Shown here piece by piece: positions 1 through 8,969 of a stretch of DNA of 64,000 nt. Source of the stretch: JANMZO01 sp031383405 (lineage in GTDB: Bacteria > Actinomycetota > Acidimicrobiia > Acidimicrobiales > JANYDT01); assembly GCA_031383405.1 (NCBI GenBank), contig JANMZO010000036.1:47597-111596 (forward strand). The letters are read 5' to 3'. Every line of letters begins with the position of its first letter. Position 1 is the first letter of the stretch. The notes beneath the pieces are model-generated. The model saw only the letters and a program-made list of their open reading frames with translations, was not told where the DNA came from and did no database searches. The position numbers and the translations under genes were made by a program.

Positions 1-1168
1 CCGGTTTGAGGCCGCCCAGCGCCATGCCCGCTGCCAACGTGACCGCGTGCTGCTCGGCAATCCCGACGTCGTGAAAGCGGTCGGGATGTTCAGCCTGGAA
101 AGGGAGAAGACCGGTTGGCCCGGGCATGGCAGCGGTGATCGCGTGGAGTGCCGGTTCCTCACGGGCCAGCGCAAGAAGCGTTTCGGTGAACTGATTGGTC
201 CACGTTCTGGGTGCATGGCCCGGAGACGCGGGAATCGGGCCGGTTGACGGGTCGAAGTGACCCGAGACGTCGTGGAGGTTCTTCTCCTCGTCGTCTTCGG
301 CGAAGCTGTACCCCTTCCCCTTGTGCGTCAGAACATGCACGACGATGGCACCGTCATAGTCGGCCGCGTTTCGAAGCACGGTCTCGAGTTCGATGATGTC
401 ATGACCGTCGATCGGGCCCACGTAGCGGACACCGAGGGTTTCGAAAAAGGCGTGGGGCTCGTCGACCATCTCGCGCAGCGCAGCCTTGACCCCCTTGATC
501 GTGCGGCGGCTGAGGTTGCCCACGAGTGGGAGGTTGTTGATGATCGTCTCGGACTTCTTCTTGCCCCGGGCGTAGGAGGGAAGGGTGCGGATCTTCGACA
601 CGGTCCGGGTGAGGCCTGAGATGGTCGGGGCGTACGAACGACCGTTGTCGTTGAGCACGATCAGTACCCGGCTGTTCGCGTGGCCGAGGTTGTTCAGTGC
701 CTCGTAGGCCATGCCCCCGGTCATGGATCCGTCGCCGATCACCGCGATGACCCTACGGTCCTTGTCACCCGCGGCCTTCAGGGCCTCAGCGAGTCCGTGG
801 GCGTAGCTGAGGACCGTCGACGCGTGGGAGTTCTCGATGATGTCGTGGTCGGACTCGCGCTGGTTCGGGTATCCCGAGAGACCACCGGATTGGCGGAGCG
901 TGGCGAACCCTTCCCGGCGACCTGTCACGATCTTGTGCACGTAGGCCTGGTGGCCGGTGTCCCACAGGATGTAATCCTTGGGGGAATCGAACACCCGGTG
1001 CAGGGCGAAAGTGAGTTCAACCACGCCGAGGTTGGACCCCAGATGACCCGAGCCGGCGTTGGATACGGCTTCGACGATAAAAGATCGAACCTCCGTTGCC
1101 AGTTGGACGAGTTGAGCTTCGTTCAGATTTCGGAGATCGGCGGGAGATTTGACTCCATCAAGCAACAT
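1..1168 (-). CDS. dxs: 1-deoxy-D-xylulose-5-phosphate synthase, N-terminal 389 residues (runs off the window)
   Basis: The reverse-strand reading frame is open from an ATG at 1166-1168 to the window edge. It begins MLLDGVKSPADLRNL, the usual DXS N-terminus. The thiamine-diphosphate motif GDGSMTGG lies near residues 140-150, followed by EALNN, and the N-terminal transketolase-like domain carries the expected SNAGSGHLGS segment. DXS condenses pyruvate and glyceraldehyde 3-phosphate in the first step of the MEP isoprenoid pathway. It lies about 200 bp downstream of crtB on the same strand, so precursor supply sits next to carotenoid synthesis. A TAAACT hexamer 9 nt before the ATG suggests its own promoter. 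The C-terminal half and stop codon are outside the window. Confidence 0.96.
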   Translation of the reverse strand, partial: MLLDGVKSPADLRNLNEAQLVQLATEVRSFIVEAVSNAGSGHLGSNLGVVELTFALHRVFDSPKDYILWDTGHQAYVHKIVTGRREGFATLRQSGGLSGYPNQRESDHDIIENSHASTVLSYAHGLAEALKAAGDKDRRVIAVIGDGSMTGGMAYEALNNLGHANSRVLIVLNDNGRSYAPTISGLTRTVSKIRTLPSYARGKKKSETIINNLPLVGNLSRRTIKGVKAALREMVDEPHAFFETLGVRYVGPIDGHDIIELETVLRNAADYDGAIVVHVLTHKGKGYSFAEDDEEKNLHDVSGHFDPSTGPIPASPGHAPRTWTNQFTETLLALAREEPALHAITAAMPGPTGLLPFQAEHPDRFHDVGIAEQHAVTLAAGMALGGLKP

Positions 1169-1177
1169 GGTTTCCCG

Positions 1178-1183
1178 AGTTTA
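1178..1183 (-). promoter_or_regulatory. -10 hexamer TAAACT of dxs
   Basis: TAAACT on the minus strand ends 9 nt before the dxs ATG. This fits the TANNNT/short-leader pattern seen across the window. No clear -35 was found. Confidence 0.4.
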
Positions 1184-1372
1184 TCGCTGCTTGAGGGGTT
1201 GGTGTGAGTGCGCACCCTGGACGCGACGCACCCGCGTGGGAACACCGCACGAAACATGCACTCATCACGACCAGCTTTGCGCACCATGGAGCGGCTCGGT
1301 TCCCGACCGTGCGGAGATCTGGCCGAGATCCTGGCCGAGATCCTGTCGAAGACTGGTCAGGACCCGAGCGCC

Positions 1373-2350
1373 CTACCCGGAGCGAGGGTTCACCAGGCGG
1401 GCCGCCATCGCTAACTTCTTCGCGGTTGATACCCGGACCCGCTTCGAGAAGACGTCGTAGTCAGCTTCTTCGATCTTCACGAGAATGCCGCTGTAGAGGT
1501 CGCGGGCGGCTCGGATGCAACGCTGGGAGGAAGCGGGAAGCATCGCGATTCCGAGATCCGCGCTGCCGTAGAGCCGACGGCAGCGGGCTATCTCGAACTT
1601 CATCAACTCCACCCACGCCGGGGTGACCTGGCGAAGTTCCGGATCGGCACCAAAACGGTGTAGGTCTTCCCGGGGGATGTACACGCGGCCCCGGTCGAGA
1701 TCCTCGTCGACGTCGCGCAGGAAGTTTGTGAGCTGAAATGCGTTTCCGAGATCTCGGGCGTGGGGCCGGGCGCGTTCAATGTCTCGGGGCTCAAGAATCG
1801 GGAGCATCATTTCCCCGATGACGGCGGCGGAGCCGTCCATGTACCGCTCAAGATCGCCGTAGGTCTCATAGGTCGCGACGCTCAGGTCCATGGTCATGGA
1901 GTTGAGAAAGCGGCGTACGGCCCCGGGGTCGATGTCGAAACTTCGGATGGTGTGAATGACCGCCTTCAATACGGGATGCTCCGACCGACCTGCGCCAAAG
2001 TCGTTGAAGAAGCGGTCCCCGAACTCTCTGAGGACCGCAGCACGTTCTTCCGTGGTCGCGGTTGAACCGAGGTCGTCGACGATGTCGTCGGCGTAACGGC
2101 ACAAACCGTAGAGCGCGTGCACATGTGGTCGCTTGACCGCCGGCAGCAGGTGCGTGGACCAGTAGTAGGTGGTGCCGTACCGTTTGTTCAGTTGCTGGTT
2201 GATCGCGTAGGACTCGTCGAGTGTGACCCACTCGCGGTTGTTGACCAGTTCTTGCAGGAGGCTCTGACTCGATGCACCCGACGTCGTGTCGCGGCTCTTG
2301 AACCCGGGAAGGCGTTGTACCAGAGTGCTAAACGCGCGACCAGATGACAT
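1373..2350 (-). CDS. crtB: phytoene/squalene synthase family protein (phytoene synthase)
   Basis: The protein has 325 residues, the usual length for the trans-isoprenyl diphosphate synthase head-to-head family. Both Asp-rich motifs are present: DDIVDD at residues 88-93 and DVDED at 213-217, followed by RGRVYIP, the phytoene/squalene synthase signature. It should condense two geranylgeranyl diphosphates to phytoene. It starts 12 bp after the crtI stop and forms the third gene of a crtE-crtI-crtB run, which favours phytoene synthase over a squalene synthase of hopanoid clusters. No lycopene cyclase is visible in the window. Confidence 0.93.
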   Translation of the reverse strand: MSSGRAFSTLVQRLPGFKSRDTTSGASSQSLLQELVNNREWVTLDESYAINQQLNKRYGTTYYWSTHLLPAVKRPHVHALYGLCRYADDIVDDLGSTATTEERAAVLREFGDRFFNDFGAGRSEHPVLKAVIHTIRSFDIDPGAVRRFLNSMTMDLSVATYETYGDLERYMDGSAAVIGEMMLPILEPRDIERARPHARDLGNAFQLTNFLRDVDEDLDRGRVYIPREDLHRFGADPELRQVTPAWVELMKFEIARCRRLYGSADLGIAMLPASSQRCIRAARDLYSGILVKIEEADYDVFSKRVRVSTAKKLAMAARLVNPRSG

Positions 2351-2362
2351 CAGTGCCTCCGT

Positions 2363-3850
2363 TCAGGCCATGCCGGCGACGCGTTCAGCAGCGAGCCGGC
2401 CCGATAGCAGGACCATCGGAACTCCGACGCCCGGCACCGTGGAACTCCCGACGAACACCACGCCGGGCACCCGTTTGTCGACGTTGCCAGGCCGGAAGGG
2501 ACCGGTCTGGAAGAACTTGTGGGACAGGGCGAACGGGGTTCCCATCGCCATTCCCTGACGTTCCCAGTCGTTTGGGTCAAAGGCGTGGGCGACTTCGACG
2601 TTTTCGACCTGAGCCGGATATCCGAGCGCGCTGACCCGGCGCCTGATGTCGGAAATGATCGTGTCGCGCTCAAGGTCCCAGTTGATGTTGCCGCCGAGGT
2701 GCGGAGTTGGTTCGAGCACGTAGAGGATGTGGCGATCGGGTGGTGCCAACGCCGGGTCGGAGATGGTTGGAACGGTGATGAGGAGCGAAGGGTCGGGCAT
2801 ACGCGTTCCGTCTTCGAGTAACGCCTTGAAAGCCTCCTTCCACTGGCCACCGAAGTGGATGTTGTGGTGTTCAGATCCCTCAGGCAGGGAGCCCTTGACC
2901 CCGGCCAACCAGAGAACACAACTCGGCGAGTACTCGCCGCGGCGGGCCACGCGCGGCGCCTCAAGTTCGGGCAACAGCGACGAGTACGCAACCGGAAGAT
3001 CGGCGTTCACCACGACGACGTCCGCGCTGATCACTTCGCCGTTGGCGAGCCGGACACCCCGGACCGGACCGTTGGCACCCGATGCCCGGAGAATTCGTTC
3101 AACAGACTCGCCGTAGCGGATTTGCACACCGGCCTTCTCCGCCGCCGCAGCAAGACCGCGAGACACCGCATGCATGCCGCCTTCGGGGAAGAACACGCCG
3201 GCCACGGTGTCCATGTAGGTGATCACCGCGTATGCGCCCAGGGCTTTGAACGGTGAAAGCCCGGCGTACATTGCCTGGAAGCTGAAGATCTTCTGGAGAC
3301 GGGGGTCTTTGAAGTACTTCGCGACCAGGTTGTGTTGCTTGGCGAAGCCGCCCAACTTCAGTAGCTTGAGGCCCGGTGAGAGCGGTCGGGCCATGTCGAG
3401 TATTGAATCGAAATTGCGGTCGATGAACGCGGGGGTCTCGACGTGGTATAGCTCCGTGAGCCAGTCGACGAAGCGTCCGAAATTGTCGGCCTCACCCGAT
3501 CCGGCGAAGCGGCGGATCTCCTCGGTCATCTGCTCGCGTCCATGCCGCACCCTTAGTTCCCCGCCGCCGTCGGACTCGTCGAAAACGGCGCGGTACATCG
3601 GGTCGACCGGGTGGATCTTCACATGGTCTTCGATCGCCGAGCCCGCCGCAGCAAACGCATCACTGAGGATCCCCGTCATTGTGAGAACGCAGGGACCCGG
3701 ATCAATCCGGTAACCGCCGTCTTCTATCAAGCCGGCACGACCACCCGGTACCAAGGCCCGTTCGACGATGGTGATCTCGTGGTGCTGCAGACTGAGATGA
3801 CATGCAGCGGACAATCCGCCGAGCCCGGCGCCAACGATGACGATGCGCAT
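2363..3850 (-). CDS. crtI: phytoene desaturase (carotenoid FAD-dependent oxidoreductase)
   Basis: This is a 495-residue CrtI-type flavoprotein. The N-terminus MRIVIVGAGLGGLSAA is the dinucleotide-binding loop (GxGxxG at residues 7-12), followed by the ERALVPGGRAG segment. The C-terminus contains the FAD-contacting VFVGSSTVPGVGVPMVLLSG region near residues 465-485, diagnostic of bacterial carotenoid desaturases. It introduces conjugated double bonds into phytoene, leading to lycopene or an intermediate. It starts 9 bp after the crtE stop, consistent with one transcript. The number of desaturation steps cannot be read from sequence. Confidence 0.95.
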   Translation of the reverse strand: MRIVIVGAGLGGLSAACHLSLQHHEITIVERALVPGGRAGLIEDGGYRIDPGPCVLTMTGILSDAFAAAGSAIEDHVKIHPVDPMYRAVFDESDGGGELRVRHGREQMTEEIRRFAGSGEADNFGRFVDWLTELYHVETPAFIDRNFDSILDMARPLSPGLKLLKLGGFAKQHNLVAKYFKDPRLQKIFSFQAMYAGLSPFKALGAYAVITYMDTVAGVFFPEGGMHAVSRGLAAAAEKAGVQIRYGESVERILRASGANGPVRGVRLANGEVISADVVVVNADLPVAYSSLLPELEAPRVARRGEYSPSCVLWLAGVKGSLPEGSEHHNIHFGGQWKEAFKALLEDGTRMPDPSLLITVPTISDPALAPPDRHILYVLEPTPHLGGNINWDLERDTIISDIRRRVSALGYPAQVENVEVAHAFDPNDWERQGMAMGTPFALSHKFFQTGPFRPGNVDKRVPGVVFVGSSTVPGVGVPMVLLSGRLAAERVAGMA

Positions 3851-3859
3851 GAGGAGGTG

Positions 3860-4927
3860 TCAGGTCCTTCGATCGGTGACGTAATGGGCCAGGGCCACCA
3901 GATCGTCAATGACGCCACACGACAGGGACGATTCGGTAATGGCCGCAATCGCCCTTTCACGCAGACGTTTGATGTCTTCCTCGACCTGACCGACTGCACC
4001 GGTATCGATAAGTACACGTTGTATTTGCGTTATGTCGGCCGGGGTGAGACCCGGGTGCCCGATCCGGTCAAGGACCCTGTGTTGCGGTGAGGTGGCCCGC
4101 TCGAACGCGTGGGCAATCAGCGCCGTCGGTTTGCCTTCCCGGAGGTCGTCGCCCACCGGCTTCCCCAGAATGTCGGAATCGCCCAGCGAACCGAGCAGGT
4201 CGTCTTGCAACTGGAATGCTTCGCCCAGCGGGAGGCCGTAGGCGGTCAGCGAACGTTCGAATTCAGGGAGGCGATCGGCCAGAGCGGCCCCAAGATGCAA
4301 TGGACGCTCGATTGTGTACTTTCCCGACTTGTACTGACAGATTCGGCTCGCCAAAGCCAGCGAGGGTTTGCCCCGGGCCGTGCCGAGAAGGTCGAGATAC
4401 TGGCCGATGTTCACTTCGATGCGCAGCTCGTTGAAGATCGTGGTTGCGGCCGAATTGACGTTTCGCAGCAACATGTCGGCGTAGACGAAGGCCAGATCGC
4501 CGACGAGTATCGCCACTCCCTCACCGAAACGACGGGCCTCGTTGTTCCAGCCCATGGCCGTGTGGTGATCGCCGAACTGCACATGGACGGCGCTCATTCC
4601 TCGGCGGGTCGTGGAGTCGTCCATGATGTCGTCGTGTACGAGCGCGAACGTATGGAGCAGTTCCAGACCGGCGCCGACGTCAACGAGCAGCGGGTCCTCA
4701 GGGTCGCCTCCCGCCCCAACGTAGGAGAGTTGGCAGAAGGCCGGCCGAAGGCGTTTGCCCCCGGAGAGCACCAGTTTGGACAGAGCCTCGATGGGTAGTG
4801 CCAGATCCGGATCTATCGCCGACCATCGCGCCGACTCCGCGGCGAGGAGACTGCTGATTCTCGCGTTTACAGCAGCCGCGACGACCGAAAGAATTTGAGG
4901 TGGTTGGGTCGTTGGAAGAGGTGACAA
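3860..4927 (-). CDS. crtE: polyprenyl (geranylgeranyl) diphosphate synthase
   Basis: A 355-residue trans-prenyltransferase. The first Asp-rich motif is DDIMD (residues 99-103, context LVHDDIMDDSTTRRG) and the second region is QDDLLGSLGD (241-250), with DDxxG in place of DDxxD, as is common in actinobacterial GGPP synthases. The GGKRLRP pyrophosphate-binding segment is at about 57-62. It is the first gene of the crt run, so geranylgeranyl diphosphate is the probable product. The only early in-frame start is a TTG at 4925-4927 without an obvious Shine-Dalgarno sequence, so the N-terminus is uncertain. Confidence 0.9.
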   Translation of the reverse strand: MSPLPTTQPPQILSVVAAAVNARISSLLAAESARWSAIDPDLALPIEALSKLVLSGGKRLRPAFCQLSYVGAGGDPEDPLLVDVGAGLELLHTFALVHDDIMDDSTTRRGMSAVHVQFGDHHTAMGWNNEARRFGEGVAILVGDLAFVYADMLLRNVNSAATTIFNELRIEVNIGQYLDLLGTARGKPSLALASRICQYKSGKYTIERPLHLGAALADRLPEFERSLTAYGLPLGEAFQLQDDLLGSLGDSDILGKPVGDDLREGKPTALIAHAFERATSPQHRVLDRIGHPGLTPADITQIQRVLIDTGAVGQVEEDIKRLRERAIAAITESSLSCGVIDDLVALAHYVTDRRT

Positions 4928-5067
4928 GAGGTTGTTGCAACGGGGTTGGATCAGCCGTAGCGGTAACCAAAGGTACCAGTCGGAGAATTTTAGGTGAACT
5001 GCGAGCCGCCACCCTGAGGGCTACGGTGGCCGGGACGTTTGTCTTCTTGCCCGGAAGATACCCCGAC

Positions 5068-6984
5068 GTGGTTTCACTTCAAACACTTTCTGATTGGTGG
5101 ATCGTCATCGACATTCATTCCCGCCTACGAGAATCCGTACTTTTGGCCGATGGGGCCATGGGCACGCAGCTTCACCGGCGTGGTGCGAGCTTCGACCGGA
5201 GTTTCGATGTGCTCAATCTCGAAGCTCCCGACCTGGTCGATCACGTGCACCGCGACTACGTGGAAGCGGGCGCGGACCTTCTACTCACCAACACGTTCTG
5301 CGCCAACCCTGTGCACCTCGACCGCTGGAACCTGGCTGCGTCGGCATCGGCGGTGAACCGCGCCGGTGTGCAGCGCGCCAGGGCCGCGGCGACCGGGATC
5401 GGCCGCCAAGTTGTCGTAGCCGGATCGGTCGGTCCTACGGGCGAGCGCCTCACTCCGGGAGGGTCGCTGTCGATCATCGAAGCCGAAGATGCGTTTCGGG
5501 TACAGATTGAAGCGCTCGCCGATGAAGGCGCCGACCTGCTCTGGCTCGAAACGTTTTCTGACCTCGATGAGATCGACGCGGCGATCCGAGCGGCACGGAG
5601 CGTCTGCGATCTTCCCATTGTCGCGTCGATGACGTTCACGCGAGATGGCTACACCGTGCACGGGGCTACCCCCGAAGTAGTTGTCCGACACCTCCTCGAA
5701 CGACATGTCGACGGCATCGGTGTCAACTGTTCGACGGGTCCTCTGGCCGTTGGCCGCGTTGTTGACCGGTATGCGCTGGTCGTCGACGCCGAACCCGTCG
5801 GGGGTCGGCCAATCCTGACCGCCATGTCAAACGCCGGGTTCCCGGAGAACCGTGGTGCGCGCCTGTTCTATCCCGCCACACCGGTCTACATGGCGGAGTC
5901 GGCCGTGCGACTGGCCGAGGCCGGAGTGACCGTCATCGGGGGCTGCTGCGGCACGACACCGGAACACATTCGGGCCATGCGGGGAGCGCTCGACCACCGC
6001 CCGGCTGGCGTTGTTGTGCGCGAGCGCAGATCGGTACCGAGAGGTGCGGCTCCGGTGGTCGGATTGGCAGCGGCTCCGGGGCGGTCCTCGCTGGCCACGT
6101 CGTTGGCCGCAGGTCGTTTCGTGGTCACGGTCGAGATGGAGCCGCCACGGAGCGCGGATACATCGGAACTTGAACGCAACGCATTGTTGCTTCGCCAGGC
6201 CGGCGCCACGGTGCTCGACATCTCCGACATCCCAATGGCCCGGCTCCGTATGACCGGCCTGGCCGCTGCGACCCGTGTGCAAACGGCGACGAGCTTGGAA
6301 ACGATCCTGCATTTCCCCGTTCGCGGCCGCAATCTTCTTCGAGTACAGGGCGACCTTCTGGCAGCGCACGCTCTCGGAATCCGCAACCTGTTCGTGACCA
6401 TGGGCGATCCGGCGGTGATTGGTGATTATCCACAAGCCTTCGACCATCACGACATCGTCCCGACCGGACTCATCCGGTTGATCAAGGAACGGTTCAACCA
6501 GGGTGTCGACAGCGCTGGTTCGTCAATCGGTGCCGCCTGCGAGTTTGTCGTGGGAGCCGCCACCAACCTCACGCCACACGACCTCGCCCACGAGGCGAAC
6601 CTGCTGAACAAGAAGGCCGTCGCCGGTGCGGACTTCCTGCTGACCCAGCCCGTGTTCGACGCCGATGCCGCCCGTGCGTTCCTCACGTTCTATTCCGAAC
6701 GGTACGGGCCCCTGCACGTTCCGATCCTGTTGGGGGTGCTTCCCTTGGCCACCTCGCGCCACGCAAACTTCCTCAACAACGAGGTTCCTGGGATGAGCCT
6801 TCCGCCGAACGTGATTTCTGCGATGGTTGATGCGGGTGACGACAGCAGAGTTGTTGGTCTGCAGATAGCGGCTGATGTCGCCGGAGAACTTCGCGACGTC
6901 GTGGCCGGGGTGTATATCATCCCGGCGTTCAAGCGTTATGACCTCGCCGCAAACCTGATTGCGGATCTCGTCAAACCACACTGA
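5068..6984 (+). CDS. bifunctional homocysteine S-methyltransferase / methylenetetrahydrofolate reductase
   Basis: This is a fusion in the YitJ style. The N-terminal half is a Pfam S-methyl_trans domain beginning LLADGAMGTQL, with the zinc ligands in GVNCSTGP and GGCCGTTPEH. The C-terminal half, starting around VVTVEMEPPRSAD, is a MTHFR TIM barrel with VTMGDP and a QPVFDADAA segment. Together they reduce methylene-THF and methylate homocysteine to methionine. An ATG at 4900 is in frame but would overlap the divergent crtE start by 28 bp and add residues unlike the family. I chose the GTG at 5068, about 28 codons before DGAMGT. A 6-bp stem at 5008-5013/5025-5030 lies in the leader; I could not match it to a known riboswitch. 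Confidence 0.88.
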   Translation: MVSLQTLSDWWIVIDIHSRLRESVLLADGAMGTQLHRRGASFDRSFDVLNLEAPDLVDHVHRDYVEAGADLLLTNTFCANPVHLDRWNLAASASAVNRAGVQRARAAATGIGRQVVVAGSVGPTGERLTPGGSLSIIEAEDAFRVQIEALADEGADLLWLETFSDLDEIDAAIRAARSVCDLPIVASMTFTRDGYTVHGATPEVVVRHLLERHVDGIGVNCSTGPLAVGRVVDRYALVVDAEPVGGRPILTAMSNAGFPENRGARLFYPATPVYMAESAVRLAEAGVTVIGGCCGTTPEHIRAMRGALDHRPAGVVVRERRSVPRGAAPVVGLAAAPGRSSLATSLAAGRFVVTVEMEPPRSADTSELERNALLLRQAGATVLDISDIPMARLRMTGLAAATRVQTATSLETILHFPVRGRNLLRVQGDLLAAHALGIRNLFVTMGDPAVIGDYPQAFDHHDIVPTGLIRLIKERFNQGVDSAGSSIGAACEFVVGAATNLTPHDLAHEANLLNKKAVAGADFLLTQPVFDADAARAFLTFYSERYGPLHVPILLGVLPLATSRHANFLNNEVPGMSLPPNVISAMVDAGDDSRVVGLQIAADVAGELRDVVAGVYIIPAFKRYDLAANLIADLVKPH

Positions 6985-7046
6985 CCCCCGTCGACGACCG
7001 ACCCATCGACGATGTGCACGACGTGCACGACCGCTCGCTGAACCGG

Positions 7047-7052
7047 TACGGT
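7047..7052 (+). promoter_or_regulatory. -10 hexamer TACGGT of the SDR gene
   Basis: TACGGT is followed by 7 nt and then the ATG at 7060, so the mRNA would start at or beside the start codon. Confidence 0.5.
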
Positions 7053-7059
7053 CACTGCC

Positions 7060-7887
7060 ATGAGCGAAGAATTCCCTGTGGCACCGTATGCACCCGTAGC
7101 GGGTGGAGATCCGGCCAAGCCCTCCAATCCGTTCGACCTCACCGGACAGGTTGCACTCATTACGGGAGGCAACAGCGGAATCGGCCTGGGAATGGCGATC
7201 GGTCTCGCCCAGGCCGGTTCAAAGGTCGCCATATGGGGAACCAATAATGCGAAAAACAAGGCAGCGGTGGAACAGATCCGAGCCGTTGGTGTCGATGCTG
7301 AGAGCTTCATCTGCGATGTAGGCGAAGAAGCCGACGTCGAAGCGGCGTTCACCGCAACGTTGGACCGCTTCGGGCGTATCGACTCGTGCTTTGCAAACTC
7401 GGGCATCGGAGGGTCGGCTCCGTCGTTTCTCGAAATGACAGCCGACGAATGGCACCGGGTTCTGCGGGTCAACCTCGACGGCGTGTTCTACACGTTGCGC
7501 GGCGCCGCCCGGCACATGGTCCAACGTGGTGGCGGTGGCGCACTCGTCGTGACCGCCTCACTCGCGGCTATCCAGGGACAGCCCAAAGGTCAGCACTACG
7601 CCGCGACGAAAGGCGGCGTGATTTCGATGATGCGGGCATGTGCGATGGAGTTCGCCCGCCACGGCATCACGGCCAACGCGATCCTGCCTGGTTGGGTCGA
7701 AACCGACATGACCTCCCAACTGTTCGCCTGGGACCGGTTCCGTGACAGCGTCATGCCGCGTATGCCGTTTCGCCGATGGGGTACACCCGCCGATTTCGGG
7801 CCCATCGCCTGCTACCTTGCCTCACCGGCGACTCGCTGGCACACCGGCGAAGTGCACCTCATCGACGGCGGGTACTCGATCTTCTGA
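7060..7887 (+). CDS. short-chain dehydrogenase/reductase (SDR) oxidoreductase
   Basis: A 275-residue classical SDR. The Rossmann glycine motif is GGNSGIGLGMA, the NNAG-equivalent is ANSGIGG, the catalytic serine lies in VVTASLAA, and the active-site Tyr/Lys pair is in HYAATKGG (YxxxK). The C-terminus ends in the family-typical TGEVHLIDGGYS. It should reduce or oxidise a carbonyl/alcohol with NAD(P)H in the cytoplasm; the substrate cannot be inferred. An N-terminal extension of about 25 residues precedes the Rossmann fold. It is monocistronic, with its own -10 at 7047, and converges on the PAP2 gene. Confidence 0.9.
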   Translation: MSEEFPVAPYAPVAGGDPAKPSNPFDLTGQVALITGGNSGIGLGMAIGLAQAGSKVAIWGTNNAKNKAAVEQIRAVGVDAESFICDVGEEADVEAAFTATLDRFGRIDSCFANSGIGGSAPSFLEMTADEWHRVLRVNLDGVFYTLRGAARHMVQRGGGGALVVTASLAAIQGQPKGQHYAATKGGVISMMRACAMEFARHGITANAILPGWVETDMTSQLFAWDRFRDSVMPRMPFRRWGTPADFGPIACYLASPATRWHTGEVHLIDGGYSIF

Positions 7888-7914
7888 TCTTCTGATCTCT
7901 TGATCTGTTGTTGT

Positions 7915-8721
7915 TCAAGAAGCCGGCACGCCCGATTTCTGACTCGGCTTCACCCTGCGGGTGAGACGCTTCAGCAGTCCACTGCGGTCGAGTTTATCGC
8001 CGAGCCACATTCCGAGCAGAAACGCACCGAGGCCGCCTACCGCGTCGAGAAACCAGTGGTTCGCCGTCACGACTATGGCAAACAGCGTGAGCGCCGGGTA
8101 GGCCAGAAGCAGGAGCTTGCGGCGGATGTTCCGCGCCCAGGGCCAAAACGTTATGGCGCACCACGATGACCAGCCGAAATGCAGGCTCGGCATGGCGGCG
8201 AACTGGTTCGACACCTTGCTGATCGGCCCCGAATGGAACGACCACGGTCCCCCGAAATCTTTCAGGGTATCGACGAAATGCCAGGGTGCGGGCATCAGCC
8301 GCGGTGGCATCAGGGGAAAGAACGCGAACCCGAACAACGCCATGCCCGTCATCAACGCCAGGCCGTTGCGGATGCTTGGATAGCGTTGCGGCATGTAGTG
8401 GAAGCACCAGAGCATCGCAGCGATGGTCACGAAGAAATGCATTGTTCCGTAGTACGTGTTGAGGGTCTGGATGAACAGGCGTGACCCGAGAAATGCCTTC
8501 TGGATGGAATCCTCGTGGAGGATTCCGAGGAACTGCTCGGCGCGGATGACCCGTTTCGCGTTGGTGAGGGCCTGTTCGGTCGCCTGGACGTCGGTACCCT
8601 GGCGGTTTCGAACCAACCAGTAGAGACCGTAAAAGACCCCGACGTATAGGAATTCGCGCAGAAGCGCCGGCTGCATCAGCCGGCGTCGTTGTTCCTCCGG
8701 GGCGAGTTGTGCAGTCGTCAC
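7915..8721 (-). CDS. PAP2-superfamily membrane protein (inositolphosphotransferase / Aur1-like type)
   Basis: A 268-residue polytopic protein with about six hydrophobic segments. The C-terminal half carries PAP2 motifs: MPSLHFGW (motif 2, catalytic His) and TANHWFLDAVGG (motif 3, His and Asp). The shape matches the Aur1/inositolphosphotransferase-like branch, which in actinobacteria is linked to inositol phospholipid or phosphatidyl headgroup transfer, rather than soluble acid phosphatases. Substrate is not determinable. The GTG start at 8719-8721 is preceded at 9 nt by TACGCT on the minus strand. Confidence 0.85.
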   Translation of the reverse strand: MTTAQLAPEEQRRRLMQPALLREFLYVGVFYGLYWLVRNRQGTDVQATEQALTNAKRVIRAEQFLGILHEDSIQKAFLGSRLFIQTLNTYYGTMHFFVTIAAMLWCFHYMPQRYPSIRNGLALMTGMALFGFAFFPLMPPRLMPAPWHFVDTLKDFGGPWSFHSGPISKVSNQFAAMPSLHFGWSSWCAITFWPWARNIRRKLLLLAYPALTLFAIVVTANHWFLDAVGGLGAFLLGMWLGDKLDRSGLLKRLTRRVKPSQKSGVPAS

Positions 8722-8730
8722 TGGGCCGAC

Positions 8731-8736
8731 AGCGTA
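8731..8736 (-). promoter_or_regulatory. -10 hexamer TACGCT of the PAP2 gene
   Basis: Minus-strand TACGCT lies 9 nt before the GTG start, in the divergent region facing tldD. Confidence 0.4.
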
Positions 8737-8857
8737 GGCCGTCGAAACGTTGTCCGCATTTCAACCGACACGAAAGGAATCCAACGCCCAACTTCCCCGG
8801 CCGTGGTGACGTCAACGGCGGGTGGGGTGGAATTCCCCGGCGCCCCACTAGGGTTGA

Positions 8858-8962
8858 ATGTCGATGCTGCCGAAGATACCCACTGTGTCGTCACCAGCGC
8901 CTTCGGGTATTGCGGGGCCGATCACGGCCCGGTCAACCAAAACGTTTTTGCTGAGAGAGTGA
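8858..8962 (+). CDS. possible 34-residue leader ORF before tldD
   Basis: An ATG at 8858 opens 34 codons ending with TGA at 8960-8962, only 7 nt before the TTG start of tldD. An AGGG run precedes the ATG. The product (beginning MSMLPKIPTVSSPAP) resembles nothing I recognise. It may be a translated leader coupling to tldD or simply chance. Confidence 0.22.
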   Translation: MSMLPKIPTVSSPAPSGIAGPITARSTKTFLLRE

Positions 8963-8969
8963 GAGAACA

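Noticed and set aside
4900..5067. Extended N-terminus of the methyltransferase/MTHFR fusion from the ATG at 4900
   Set aside because: It would overlap the divergent crtE start and adds residues not seen in the family; the domain begins about 28 codons after the GTG at 5068.
4928..5067. SAM, SAH or THF riboswitch before the methyltransferase/MTHFR fusion
   Set aside because: A short stem exists, but I could not match the conserved core of any known class by eye; a covariance-model search would decide.
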